Source: Magicicada septendecula (Eukaryota; Arthropoda; Insecta; Hemiptera; Cicadidae). Taken from it: a DNA stretch of 64,000 bases. A model generated the notes under the pieces. The model was not told the DNA's origin, ran no database searches, and saw only the letters and a list, made by a program, of their open reading frames with translations. Below, one piece after another: positions 32,746 through 45,244 of the stretch. Position 1 is the stretch's first letter. Each line of letters opens with the position of its first letter. The stretch lies in assembly GCA_034769895.1 (NCBI GenBank), contig CM068367.1, positions 314,711,986 to 314,775,985 on the forward strand. Reading direction: 5' to 3'. The position numbers and the translations under genes are program-made.

Positions 32746-35254
32746 CAATTTGTTAATTTTTTCCGAACGGGACACGCGTTCCCTCTGAATCCGCCAACTA
32801 ATTCAGACTATAGAAATTATTGACCTTCAACCCCAGTTATTTACGTAACCAAATTCTTTACTTATCAATTCTTGAAAGGATGAAAAGCGACTTTTAATTG
32901 GGAAAGAACACAACACCAAACCAATCCGTAGCAAACAGCAGGAAGGAAGTAGTAAACATGTTTCTTCAGGAGGAAACTTTAGAGGCTTGATATAAAAATT
33001 TCCATTTAAACGTCGAGTACTGAATTAGTGTTCTGTACATATCAATTAATAAGAGAAATACGATTCAGAAGACCAACATAAAGAACGCAAATAGTAACAA
33101 CTTCATTGGAGCGAAAAAACATTCACTCACTTTAGACAGCATAACGTCAACCCAAGCATCAGTACATAAGGCGCAGACCCTTAAATTACAAATTTAAATT
33201 ACAATTAAGATGTATGTCAGTCACATCTTATACTATAATACAGGATGTACCGACAAAACGAGAAAGAATAACTTTCTTACAGAATCGGTCCTTTTGTAAT
33301 ATGTAAACAATTTCAATGTTTTATGAAGTAAACGTTAGAAAAATGACCAAAAAATCATATCAGCAAGGTCAGAAAAAAAATGAAACTTTTTTGTAACTTC
33401 TGTAGGTCAGAAAACAAACTACAGATCTTACTCTGTCTTGTTGTTAAGTACGAGATATGAAATTGTCTGTACAGCATATTGAGTATAGGGTATAGACGAA
33501 ATCAGTACTGCTGTCCGCTGTCGGCTAAGTTACAGTTAATCTTGTTTCTTACACACAAGCGCCGTACCGTTCTTCTGACATTAACCAGTCGTTCACTAAA
33601 TACTAGTGTTCAGTATCACGACTACTGCCGAACTCGCTCACATATGATCTGCTGCAACAATTCTCAACATTCGCCCTTTCTTTTTTTGTAACTATTCTTA
33701 TATTTACCATCGTAAAGTAAAATCGTTTCGAATTATTTTCCATACCTGCGTGTATTGAACGTCAGTAGCGAGTGGTTCGTGACTAAGAATTGTCCCAGCC
33801 GCCCTCAGAGGCCTCTATAGAGCCTATAAGACGGGGAACCCTGAGAGCCTACGAAGGGCTCCCGAACGGAAATCACCACGTTGAAATCCAGTGACGTACG
33901 ACGTACGGGAGAGGATTACGCTGTATTGTTTGTTTCTCTTTAATATCAGTCATTAAAAAACCATCCACTTTCATCTGTAGGTGCGGACACCCTATACCTG
34001 AGATATTCAAAATATTCTTCTAAATGCATCCACTTCTATTTCTTCGAGTTTCTATTAGTTTTTGTAAATAGCCATGTCTCCGCTCCGAGCAATAGGTTTC
34101 TTTAAATAAAAGTTTTGTACATGTAAAGTTTCCGGCTCCAAATAATTCGATTCTAACAGCCAATTGGTCTTCTACTTTGTGTTATTCATTTTTTAATCCC
34201 TGTGTCATCCCTCCTCTTTGTGTCAAAGTCTACTCCTTAGTAGGCCTATGTGCAATCACTACAAGCTTCAATTACGTCATTATTTATTTGGATCTTTGGT
34301 TGCTCTATTTTTATCAACAGAATTAATTTTTCCCTATAATAATTTTCAAGTCTCATCTATTCTATTCTTCCTGCAGTTTTTAACACATGTATTCAGCTAA
34401 CCAGATTATCGTTAGCTATGATACCGCAGGATTATCGTGCAGCGCTTATTCTCACAGGCGTTGTCGTTCCTGTGGCTTTCGAACGTAAAGTAAGCTTTCT
34501 AAGACGTGGCAAGTGCCTAGGGAGGCGACGGACAAATCCGATGTTCGCGACGGTGTTGTCTGTCCCCAGCCTCTGCTGAGCTTCTGCCCCGCAGACAAGG
34601 AGCACACTCCTTCACGTTTTGTAATGTGGCCTGTGGTTTTTACTAGGAACTGCAAGAGCACATTAGGCAGACGTATATTCCAGAAACAATGAACGATGTT
34701 TTTCAACTTATTACCGGTTGTTCTTTCTCGCTTCCATCAACACCAAGTAAAGGATTTTATTCGGTATCTGTTCTACTCGATGTCGGAATCTCGGATGTCA
34801 TGGTGAGAACTATTCACTAGCTATATCAGTGCCGGTCTGTCTGCGTGTTACAGTCAAGAACTGTTCCGTATATTGTTAGTCACGCCCTTAAAATTATAAG
34901 GGGACTTTGCTAAAAGTCCTTGTTTTTTTTTTTTGTATCCATCAGCCAGACAGTAAGGTGTCTGGAAGACATGTTCTTTGAAGGGAATGCATCCAAAGCT
35001 GAGTAAAGATAACCTGACGTCCGCGAAATATAGGATATTTCCTCGTATGGGTACCACTTCTCTTACATCACTTGTCTAGTGTCTTTGTGTGTGCCTTGGT
35101 CGGTGTGTGTGTGTGTGTGTGTGTGGGGTGGGGAGGGCACTTGCATAATAAACATCATAGGTGAGAGGCCACATCGCTAATATGTATTTTGTAGTATGCC
35201 TATTGTTCCTATTGTTTGTAGAAGAATAATTTAAAACCTTTAGCCTATTCCAAG
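32746..35254. other. Unassigned DNA
   Basis: No gene recognised. A GC-richer patch at 33790-33920 contains gagagcctacgaagggctcc. A (GT)n tract lies at 35104-35124. Open frames on either strand are short and without motifs. Confidence 0.5.
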
Positions 35255-35667
35255 CTGTGGCGTATCTACAATTTGGCCTTTGGGAGAGGGGAGTCCGGTC
35301 GAGTCGGCTTCACACAAAAGAAAAAAACAAGCTAAGACTAATCAGCAGTACTATCTTTAAAGTGGTTGAAAAACGGGTGATAACATCCCAAAACCAAACC
35401 CATTAAAGTAAACGGTAATAACACAATAAAATTGTTATTAAAACATTGTTTAGAAGATACTCATTGACTGAATTAATTTCCTGTATTTCATATTTCAAAC
35501 GTATATACAAATGGTGTGTAATAAATCTGTTTGTATATTTAAAAAGAGTTACTATTAAATTAGCGTCACAGCGAAAAAAATAAAACAGCCTAAAAACTGG
35601 AGATTAGCAAAATTCGTCAACTCTTTTCATCTCGTCAACCCGAGCCCCCTCCGTAATTACTCCCCTG
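35255..35667. mobile_element. hAT-type MITE, 413 bp
   Basis: Left end CTGTGGCGTATCTAC. The right end, read from the other strand, is CAGGGGAGTAATTAC. Both are diverged forms of the CAGTGGCGTAnCTAC termini seen at 2250 and 63405. The flanking 8-bp sequences are attccaag (35247-35254) and gttacaag (35668-35675), 6 of 8 identical. No coding capacity. Ends and duplication are both degraded, so this is an old insertion. Confidence 0.6.
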
Positions 35668-36164
35668 GTTACAAGAAAGGCTAACGTATTGATGTACTAG
35701 AAAAATATGAAATTTTAAAGCAACCGTTTTACATAAATACCGTTTCTTAAATTATATACCTCGTTCAAATTAAATGTGGTGTACGATTCAGTAAAAAATT
35801 ACAAACAAACAACAGGACTACCGTCATGGAACATTGACTATCGACGCTCATCTCGGTACCGTAACCCACATACGGTATTATGATATCCACATATTACGAT
35901 ATTATACACATCCACATACGGTATTATGATTTTATCCGTGGAATTTTATTCTGATCTTTTATGTACTAATTTTGTTTTGTTTTGTTTTGTGCCTTACTAT
36001 TTTTATGTTGTTTACGGTGGTTTCTATTTAAATTAATTTGTAACAACTGTATGCTGAAAATGGGATGGTGAACCCGATGTGCGTCACCAGAAAAATAAAG
36101 TTCCAAGGAGAACACTTTGTACAGGGAAGTCGCCTACTTACCACATATAAATCCTAGTATAGTA
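35668..36164. other. Unassigned DNA with a short local duplication
   Basis: ccacatacggtattatgat occurs at about 35868 and 35911, with a diverged third form between them. A (TTTTG)n tract lies at 35972-35990. Confidence 0.6.
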
Positions 36165-36755
36165 GTTAACGACGGGGTAGCGCAGTCTGCGGAGTGGGAA
36201 AGCACTCGCTCTGTATGACGTGCTGTACTGTGCGTCCGGCTCAAGGTCGAGTAATCCACCCTCGTCTACCTGCTATTGGGCAATACAACAGCCTGAGTGA
36301 AACGGCGGAACTCAGTCAGTATAGGCCTTCCAGCCTTTCCTGAACAGTCATCTGCGCCGACCAAATGCATGAATTACCCATACATTCAAGTATAGCTAAG
36401 TTATCTTGAGAGAAGAGAGGGGAGACAACGCTGTAACGTTCACTGTCTCACTTCCATATTATTTCCCTCTCTGTCACACACATGCTTCCGTTGTTCTCGC
36501 CAGTCTTGTTGCAGCCGATGTTCACGCTATGAAACACCGCACAAAACTGTTCTGCGCAGTGCGAAGTGAATGAAAATTTTGTTAGCCTCACAACGAGGTG
36601 CTTCTCTACTACCCATCGAGACCTTAGTGTTCAATTTACATCGTCCGGCCTCTAACAATGTGACATCTACATGTGAACACATACAATACAACTCCCTTCC
36701 CCAGCATACAGCTCGCTTTCACGTAGTTAAATGCAGACTGATTTCTCTCCGGGAC
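36165..36755 (+). repeat. Possible tRNA-derived SINE plus adjoining repeat, copy 1
   Basis: ggggtagcgcagtctgc (36174-36190) resembles an RNA polymerase III A box, and aaggtcgagtaatccac (36243-36259) resembles a B box. Their separation, about 65 bases, is longer than in a tRNA. Parts of the unit recur at 37391-37529: the stretch around gggcaatacaacagcctga (36275) and the stretch 36655-36752 (aatgtgacatctac ... gatttctctccggg). No A tail or target duplication found. The SINE label is tentative; that it is a repeat is certain. Confidence 0.5.
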
Positions 36756-37390
36756 GAGGTGGTGATACGGCGTGAGTTATACCACGCCTGAAGGACACAA
36801 CTGGTCTAATGCTTGAGAGAAGATAATTATAAATCCTTGTTTGTTTAGCCCCCGCTCATTTCCCAGCTTAAGAGGGGATCAGTAATCAATTTTGGTGAAA
36901 AAAATCAAAATTTTAGTTTTCAACCTATCCATATTGTGTAGAATTTTAGCTTTAAGCTCTTTTTTACTTAATTCTGATGGCTAAAAATGTTTTATCATAT
37001 TTTTTGTATTTCACTATCATTGGCTGTTATCTTGGAAACCATAAAAATGAATATTTTTATACTGGTTCAAATTTTTTATGCAGGATATTTTGTCTTTCCT
37101 TGAACTATGGTAACGTAGTCTCATTACATGTGATTTCAGAAATTATTAGAGAGGTTAGTAATGCTACTTGCTTTGTTTTGAATTTTGTTTTCAGATATGA
37201 AATCGTGCTTTTTGTCAATTTGTGGGTCATTATATTCTGTTGTTTTGTGTTTTTTTTTCTGTAGTAGTCGTGATTAAACATAAAAGAAGTTTTAAAAAGC
37301 GAAAAAAATGTGGAGAAAAGGAAATGTTCGTCTGATGCAACTGAAACTCAACCTAGTACATTTGCACAAGTAAGTGAAGAAACTAAGATT

Positions 37391-37529
37391 AGCTGTTGGG
37401 CACTACAACAGCCTGACTATGCCAGTAGCAATGTGACATCTACGTGTGAACATACACAATACAACTCCCTTCCCCAGCTTGCAGCTCGCCGTTTCACGAA
37501 GTTAAATGCTGACTGATTTCTCTCCGGGC
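37391..37529 (+). repeat. Rearranged second copy of the 36.2-36.75 kb repeat
   Basis: gggcactacaacagcctgac is followed, after only about 12 bases, by aatgtgacatctacgtgtga through gatttctctccggg. In copy 1 these two parts are about 365 bases apart. One copy has lost, or the other has gained, the middle. Confidence 0.8.
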
Positions 37530-38884
37530 ATCGAAACGAAATGCAGTCCATATTTGCTATACCTACTTGTTTACCTTACTAGGTTTTAAGGAAATTTATC
37601 TTTTTATTGATAAAAATGTTTTTGTCTCTTCAATGATTACTGAATGTACTTCGTCTTCTTTTAGTCAGCCAAGTCCGTCCATTGTGGGACGTAGCCCTAC
37701 CCTAGTTTTTTCCATTCCTCTCATCCACCATCCATTCTTGCATCCACCCATCATCTTATCCATTCTCCCATCCGCCCCCCATCTCATTCATTCTCTAATC
37801 CGCCGGACTGGGGTGTTCCTCATCCTCATGTACGCCCCTACAGTGTGTAATTGCAAAAATTACATAATTGGAAAGATTACGTCCAAGCTAAAGCAAAAGC
37901 AGACTTCGAGGAAACTTATAGTTTTCCGAAGGTAAGATTGATAGTATTCCGAAAGTAAGATTGATAGTTTTCCAATAGATGACTGGAAGTCAAGATGATG
38001 TGACGTAACGGAATTCGCAGCGACTTGTATATTTGTAATAACCATTGATCCACTGATACTTACATGTAAACTTTATTACTAGATATCCTATTTTTACACA
38101 ATAAATATCGGGTGAACAGTCGCTGGCATGGGCAGAATCCAGGCAGCGAATTACATTACATTATATTATTACATATATTATGTAATATATTATATAAGTA
38201 TCGACGTTTTGCTCGTAACAGCTTCCGACATTTAAACTCACCTTAAAAACTGCGTATAATTTTGTATTCTTTTGTTCGACTACTTTGTCGGTGAAGGGTG
38301 ATCCTTAGAGTATTACAAAACATGTTCATTAAACGAAAATCAGAACTAAATCCAGATACAACATCCGTTCAATATACCTAATGTCTTGCATACGTTTAAT
38401 ATCCCTTGCGTGTAATCGTTTGAGTAATATTAATTTAACACGCCAAAAGCGGCCGTACTATTAGTGTTTATTAAGACCTGTTGCGTCCCACGCTCGAGCG
38501 TTTATTGTTTTAAACGTAATAATTATTTAGCATTATTTATGTTCTGCAAAAATCAAGATTTCATTCAGTATATAATTTACATACATTACGGATTTATAAG
38601 CATGAAATTCATTTACATATCGTTAAATTCAAGCGGGATACAAGACGTTGAGATGTCAGCGTAATCAACCGTTAAACACACCACCCCTCCCTTGTACTGT
38701 ACAAATCGTAAACGAGATATTTACACCTGACATAAATATCAATTTACAACTAGCCTTTCGCCTAATATGGTGATAATTAATACAGCAACAAGCCTACATT
38801 TATTTGTGAAATTATGCAGACTCAGTGAAAAGCGATCAGTGATTTAGACAGTGTATTGTAGTTGGTCCGAACAACAGTTGTTGG
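37530..38884. other. Unassigned DNA
   Basis: Contains a C/T-rich patch (37700-37800) with repeated ccatcc/cattc words. No gene recognised. Confidence 0.5.
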
Positions 38885-39232
38885 CAGGGCCCGGGCTTAG
38901 GTTAATGGCGCCCTGGGCAAGACTTAACTCAGACGCCCCCCACTCACACCAGATTTTAAGGAGAAAATAAAATCATCCAATTTTAATGACTAAAAATGTT
39001 TTATTTAATTCTATTAAATACATGTTATTTCAATAGCCCAAAACAACTAACTGTCATATACCTTCAAAATATTTAAGAAATACAAAACTTTTAAATTAGG
39101 TTACAGATTTTTTCCTAGCATTCAGTTTAGCAAATCTATTTCATTTAATTAATTATGTAAAATTACAATAAGTTGAAAAAAACACAAAATACTAGTAACA
39201 CATCTTGAAGATTTTTTAGAAGGCAAAAAATG

Positions 39233-41855
39233 TTAAATGATTGTTTTTTTCCTAGCTTTCAGCTTAGCAAATCTATCAATGATTTCTGTAAAATTTGTTA
39301 TCAAGGTGATATCTCTCTCACAGCACATTAATACTAGAGTTGAGCTTTCTGTCTGAAAGGGTAGACCTTTTCGATTTCTTCACTCTTGTCAGTACAGAAA
39401 ATCCTCTTTCAGCAGTACATTTAGTGATTGGTAAGGTGAGGAAGCTCCAAGTTAGGAAATGTGATACCCAAGTTGTTCTGTTTAATTCGTGTAAACATTT
39501 GTGGTATCCGTTGTATCTGTTCCAAATCAATATAAGCTTTAAAGTGGCAACATTCATTTGGGAAATCTACATTAATGTCATCATAATAAAACTGAGTCAA
39601 CTTTGTAGCTGCTTTTATTATCGCTTCATTTAAAGTTTCTGATAACAGAAGTGTTAATATTTCAAATCGATCCACCAAAGCATCATACGATTCTCTCCTC
39701 CTTGCTAAGTTTACTAGTAGGGAATCAATTATTGTATTGTACACGTTAACCCTAAATGCAGTCCTTTCATCAAGATCGCTTTCAACCCTACGGGTTTCAT
39801 CTGCAAATATTTTCCGTCTTCTATTCTTGTTGTAGGTGGGTGTTTTGCAATCTAAAATGTCTATAGCAGTTTTTTCATACGTGTTAAACTCTTCCCTTTT
39901 ATCTTTTATAAAAGTTTCCAAGGTTCGTAGCTGTTTGGAACCTGCTAAAAGACCAAGCGTGTGTTTTTGCAAGTTATTGTTACATTTATCAATACGTTCT
40001 AAAATATCATTCCAAAAAAGTGATAAGAAAATGGTTTGGAAATTTTGGAATTTTAATTCAATGCCTTGAGCTTCCAACCTCACAGCAGGTTTAACACCTG
40101 GGTCTTCAGATATTTCTTGAAGGCAACTTTGTATTTCATTATAGCCTTTCACTAGAGCTTTTACTGCATCCGTCCTTGCAACCAACGGGTATCCGACAAA
40201 GATTTGACCACTGGAGTTTTGTTTTTCTCAAGATGCGTTTTAAAATGCTCCCACCTGTATGTAGATGCCGAGAGAAAGTTGTAAAGTTCTTGTACAAAAG
40301 AAAAAAATATTACTACTTCTGTACAACACTCGGCAGCTGTAGAACCTATAAGGTTAAGCGAGTGTGTAGCACATGGCACATAGTCTGCAAATTTATTGTG
40401 CCCTTAATCCTGGCTTGAAGTCCTGTGTAGGGGCCTGACATATTAGATGCGCTGTCCTAGCTTTGCCCCCTGCAGTTTTTAATTTCTAAGCCTTCTGTCA
40501 GACATTTCAATAAAGCTTCTTCTAGTTGGTCAGATGAATGACGAACCCGTGGTAGGAGCTTAAATAAACGTTCTTTAGGTTCTGCTTCCATCAAAGATAT
40601 GTATCGAAGCACTACTGCTAATTGATCCGTGTGAGAGCAGTCTGGAGTCGAATCGACAATGAGAGAGTAGTACTTGGCATCCTTTACTTCTGTGAAATTG
40701 TTTCTAGAACATAACTTGCCATAATGTGAATAAATTCATCACAGGATTGGGCTGATAAGTAAGACACATGACCTGAACCTTTATTAGCATATTTTGAAAG
40801 ATGCTGTGAAAGGAAAGGATCATATTCACTAATCAATTCCAAACATCCCAGATAAAGGCCATTTGAGGTAGACCCAATACGTTCATTGTCTCCCTGAAAA
40901 GAAAGAAATCTTACTAAGAAATCCCCTCGTGATGAAAGAAATCTTACAACAGAAACTATTCTTGATAACACATTTCGCCAGTATGTTACTTCTTCTTCAT
41001 ACTGATTTGATAGAAAAGTTTTTATTTTCATGGATTTTTTTCGCCTTCTTATGTAAGTAACAATATTACATCTGTGGTTAAGCGACTGCTCGTGTTGTTT
41101 GATCAACTCGCTGCCATGTTTCCAATCGTTCAACCCGGAAGAAAATTGTGTTTTGTTAATATTTTGTTGAAATAAGCAACAAGGAACACAAAATAGCTTG
41201 CCTGTAGGCTGGGAGTACAGCAGCCACTTTCTTACGAAGGTTTCCCCGTTTAGGAGCGTGCCTTTAAACAAATTAGTTGATAAAGTGCGCTTTACAAATT
41301 AGTTGATAAAGTGCGCTTTACTTCATTTTTGTAAATGCGCTCAGACCCTGAAAAATCCGTATTTAAGTCTTGTTCGGGAGAATTTTCTAAAATATGCTCA
41401 ACAAGAACAGATAAATCCACATTCCAAGTAGCAGGATCTTGTAGAATAAATGTTTTAGATAGTTGGCCTAGCGTTTGGGAGCTGCTTTTAGATAAATCTG
41501 GCTGTTGTTCATTCAAGATATCAGTTACTGGACTAATAGGCTCGGTATTAACATATACATCTGCGATATTATTCAACAAAGGTGTAATTGGCTTATTTGA
41601 GCCTACCGCATTATGGTCGCTTAGGTCTTCCTCGTCGTGCCTTGAATGATCGGTTAGGTCTACTTGTTCTTTATTGGTGGATGATGGTTCGTCTTCATCT
41701 AAAACGTCAGTGGCTGTGGCTGTACTTGTACTCGGCTGAGTTGTAGAGATGTCCTGAGTTGTAGGGGTGAAAAATAACCCAATTTGGGGAACCTTTTTTA
41801 AAAAATTTGCCTCCTCGTTTTGTCTTTTCAAAACGTTTCCTGTTCTCAGCACCAC
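39233..41855 (-). pseudogene. hAT transposase, ZMYM1-like (decayed)
   Basis: Minus-strand transposase fossil. Order: a 187-residue N-terminal segment, S/T/D/E-rich and probably disordered (41855-41292); a TTF-type zinc finger with KLFCVPCCLF and FSSGLNDWKHGSELIKQHEQ (41271-40684); a DUF4371-like core with DSTPDCSHTDQLA (near 40640), NASNMSGPYTGLQ-like sequence (near 40430) and PCATHSLNLIG (40379); LSDTRW (about 40200); a 254-residue helical segment (40185-39421); and the dimerisation domain with KCTAERGFSVLTRVKKS (about 39420). Its last residues, KARKK, end at a stop near 39233. The first break is a 26-bp tandem duplication (41269-41320) that shifts the frame. Further frame changes lie near 40690, 40190 and 39420. 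It is less decayed than the 6254-9019 relative, so probably younger. Confidence 0.92.
41269..41320. repeat. 26-bp tandem duplication that breaks the transposase frame
   Basis: caaattagttgataaagtgc plus gcttta occurs twice in succession (41269-41294 and 41295-41320). 26 is not a multiple of three, so the duplication separates the 187-residue and 195-residue frames. With one copy removed the two frames would join. Confidence 0.9.
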
Positions 41856-42173
41856 TTAGTTTTTTTATTCATTTTGTGTTTTATCGAGACCAAAATATCT
41901 CAGCATCAACTATTAAACACTAAAACACAAACACAAAAAACAACACAAACGAAGTTTGGTCGAGTTTACACTGTAGTACTGGAGTTAATAACACAAGTCA
42001 TTAACAAAAGAAAACTGTCAAATCTGCTAATAGCAATATAGTGTGTCGTGTATTAACGGATTTTAATTTTTACTGGCAAATAAAAAAAATACGACTATAC
42101 GGTACGTAAACAAAAACATACACAAATACTAAGTACAATCCAGTTCATCGAACACGATCACATCAGTTGGCAT

Positions 42174-42240
42174 CAGGGCCGGCCCCAGCGCTTCTGCCAC
42201 CCTGTGCAGTATTTATGAGTGCCGCTCCCTCCCTATTTTA
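42174..42240 (+). mobile_element. Possible hAT terminus of another family
   Basis: CAGGGCCGGCCCCAGCGCTT is a hAT-like terminal sequence pointing rightward, with gccaccctgtgcag after it. It lies inside the 38885-43082 element. No partner end was identified, so it may be a remnant of a nested insertion. Confidence 0.35.
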
Positions 42241-42830
42241 ACTCTGAACACATTCATGCACACTAGACCTACTCTAAAGATACGGGGATTGCCTTCAAAT
42301 GACGACTAGGAACGTTTGCACTGGTGTGTTTATCAAATAACTAGAACTTTTTCGCGTTTACGGAAGTGGCGAAAGCATGTGGCTATATAATAAAGCCGTT
42401 AGGCTATATAGCTTTATCTGAAATGGAAGGTGATTTCCTTTGTCTGCAACGCCAGACGTGTCAGCCTAGACGAAAAGATAAATTCGTCGGTGTGATTTAT
42501 AAAGACTATACTAGGGAAACAACAAACTATAATGAAGATAAACGTTTGACAGTTTTTATCTGTGTTGTAATAACTGAAATTATACATAATTATACGTATT
42601 TCGCTACTAAGAAAACACATTTTATTGCACAACGAAGAGAACGCGATAACATTGAAAGCGTATACTGAAAGGAAACATGAAAGAGGAAGTGACTCTATTA
42701 AGTTTTTTTTTTTAACCGCAGTGTGAACAAGTTTGTTGTCAACAAGAGTTGCAAGTTACTGATATTGAGTAACGATATCAGGCGACATCCGCCGCTGATC
42801 GTTTATCAAAAGGCTATACGTGAAGCAAAC

Positions 42831-42874
42831 ATCACGCACGCACGCACGCACACACGCACACACACACACACACA
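42831..42874. repeat. (CACG)n(CA)n microsatellite
   Basis: Compound tract beginning acgcacgcacgcac and ending in pure CA units. Confidence 0.95.
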
Positions 42875-43090
42875 GAGATAAAACATGCGTAATATAATAT
42901 TATTCATTACATAGTCCTTGGCGCGTGCCGGCGTGCATTCGAACGTAGTTTCCTTCATTCCTAAAATTTTAACAATAACACTCAACTGTCTACTGTCTAA
43001 CGCGTATTGTTTTTCGTTCCTTGGCGCCCCCTTGGACCAGGCGCCCTGGGCATTTGCCCAGTCAGCCCACTTAAAGCTCGGGGTCGTTGG

Positions 43091-43999
43091 GGGAAGACAG
43101 AACGCAGACTGGTCTTAGATGTTTAGTCCAATTAATCTGTTGCAAAAGGTATGTAACCAATGAGCAACTGCAATGTTTTTGTATGATCTTGCGGCACCTT
43201 TGATGATTATAAAACTCTAGCCACTGCTTGCCTCATTGTTTGCGAAATGAGATTTTTTCTGGACGATTCGTCTGACGTACGAAGGTTGTACAGTAACATT
43301 CCTTTCGATACTGACTGTTGCCCAAACGTTTGTCTCTAAATTATGTTTTTCACGAGCTAGTTTAAACATTTCTTTAAAATAGCCTTGTTAAATATTTGTC
43401 AAAGTAATGACTGCCATGTTTGTTCTGCTGAACTGAAGGACCCGCATTCGCTTGTTTGATGTGTGGACACACTTAACAAAATATTGCTTTCTGTATATGA
43501 TTCCAAGAAAATAATACCTATACGTTTTCTTCGTCTCCTTCATTCTTTCTCTTCTTAATATTTACAGCTAACTACGGCAAATGAAATGTGCTTACCTCAG
43601 TAAGTTTTCGGCTTACTGTCACATACGTAGTTAGAAAAACAATTCCCAAAGGACTGCAACCACTTCAAGAATATACCTATAGGCTACGTTTTCTTCGTCT
43701 CCTTCTTTCTTTCTTTTCTTAATACTTATTTTCGTTACACATTATGGCTTAACTAAGGCATGGAATAAGTCATAAAGTTTCGCTTTACATCCACGTATAA
43801 TAGGCCTAGTCTAAATTAATTTTGTTATCATCTCAATTCTGAATAATAATAACTCTAAAACACATTTGTAGTTTCACATAATTACTTTAATTACGAAACA
43901 CTTTAATTATGTTCGCATCAAAAGTTGTGGAATAGATGTACCGGATATTCAATATGATATACATAGGCAACAGAATGTAGCGTACACGTTTATCAGGCA
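43091..43999. other. Unassigned DNA with a roughly 50-bp direct repeat
   Basis: acctatacgttttcttcgtc ... tcttcttaatattta (43517-43563) recurs at 43675-43730 as acctataggctacgttttct ... ttttcttaatactta. No gene recognised. Confidence 0.6.
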
Positions 44000-45190
44000 A
44001 ATGATTAACTTAGAACGAGATAACATCAAGACTGGGCATAAACATGGATGTGGGTACGCCATTGCAAATAACTCTAATGTAAAGAAAGTGAACATGAAGT
44101 AATACATTACCGAAATAGTACACCAAACAATACTGTGGTTTTAACAACATTTGAAGAGACACAGAAACAGAAAGGTTAGTCGACCAGACGTCATTAATTT
44201 AGCTTTGCTTAAATATGGTGGATATGTTCTGGAGATGTGGTTTCTGCACTTTCATAATATTTGTTAGACTTGGTGTACCGTATCTAAATCGTGGAAAGAA
44301 TCGAAAATGGTATCCTTGATTAAAAAGAAACTAAAAAAGAATAAGAAGGCATAAGTACGGTTACTAAACAAGATCTTTGATTGTTAAGGGTTATATATAA
44401 ACTCTAAACAAGAATAGCAAATAATCGGGTAAAAGTATTAGCGGATACATTGTTGAGTGAAGAACAGCCTGGTTTTTAAAAGTTAGGTCCTCTGTTGTTA
44501 ATATCTTTGTACTTAAACAGTTTATTGAAAAAATGAGAGAACTCAGCTTACAATACATATGAACAAGCTCTGTGAATATAAAGGGCCTTATAAAGTCTAA
44601 ACAAGAATAGTAAATAAACGTTTAAAAGTAATAGCCGGATACATTGTTGAGTGAAGAACACTTTGGTTTTAGAAAAGTTAGGCCCTGTGTTGGTAATATC
44701 TTTGTACTGAGCGGTTTATTAAAAACAAGGAGAGAATTCAGCTTAAAAGACGTATAGCATTTGTTGACTTTGAGACAGCGTTTGATCACCTGAATGAAAA
44801 CATTCTATAGAAAATGTTGCTCGAAAAGGATTACTCCAGACAATTGAAGTTATAAACAACGTACACGACTCATCATCAACAATAATAAATACCAGTCATG
44901 AGAAACCAAGGACTGTTGCCACATATCAAATTGTTCTCTTATCCCACACATTAATTCATAGCTATATTGACGATGTTATTCAACAATGGAAGAACGGCCA
45001 TAGTACAAAATGGTTTGGACGGCCCTAGTACAAAAGTAGAAAAGAGCAGTCATTTGAATGTTTTGTTGTAAGCGGTTGACTTAAAGATCATACAGTGAAA
45101 TAAGAGAGATATGGATTTGATGCTTGATAGTTGAATCAAGTATCAAAGTCTTATCATCTAAGTGTATCATGCTTTATGACAAGCAATGGC
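44000..45190 (+). pseudogene. Non-LTR reverse transcriptase, 5' part (decayed)
   Basis: Scattered frames read LLKYGGYVLEMWFLHF-like sequence (near 44205), SWKESKMVSLIKK (44290), RVIAGYIVE (44630), EEQPGF (44460) and IAFVDFETAFDHLNENIL (44755-44810). The last is the reverse transcriptase block that reads VDFEKAFDRV in intact relatives. A segment of about 160 bp (near 44390-44540) is repeated, diverged, at 44590-44745, so the EEQ.GF...C..NIF block occurs twice. Stops and frameshifts are frequent. Sequence resembling the C-terminal part of the same protein type resumes at about 47790, beyond a Helitron fossil. Confidence 0.75.
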
Positions 45191-45244
45191 CTTTTGGGGT
45201 AGAGAACTGTACAATTGAAAGTAGGTGTGGTTGGTAGAATAATT

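Larger units (their letters stand above)
38885..43082 (-). mobile_element. ZMYM1-type hAT DNA transposon, 4.2 kb
   Basis: The left end begins CAGGGCCCGGGCTTAGG and continues ggcgccctgggcaag. The right end contains ggcgccccc, ggcgccctgggcatttgccc and agcccacttaaagctcggg. Both ends carry the GGCGCC-CTGGGC motif typical of this hAT group, around a minus-strand transposase fossil. Flanking sequences gttgttgg (38877-38884) and gtcgttgg (43083-43090) match at 7 of 8, a likely target duplication. Accepting it implies the right TIR has lost its last few bases. The left edge is firm; the right edge is good to within about 10 bp. Confidence 0.75.

Noticed and set aside
36174..36259. A functional tRNA gene
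   Set aside because: Only loose A- and B-box resemblance, wrong spacing, and no cloverleaf could be drawn.
41335..41649. Plus-strand 104-codon frame
   Set aside because: Antisense shadow of the S/T-rich N-terminus of the minus-strand hAT transposase.
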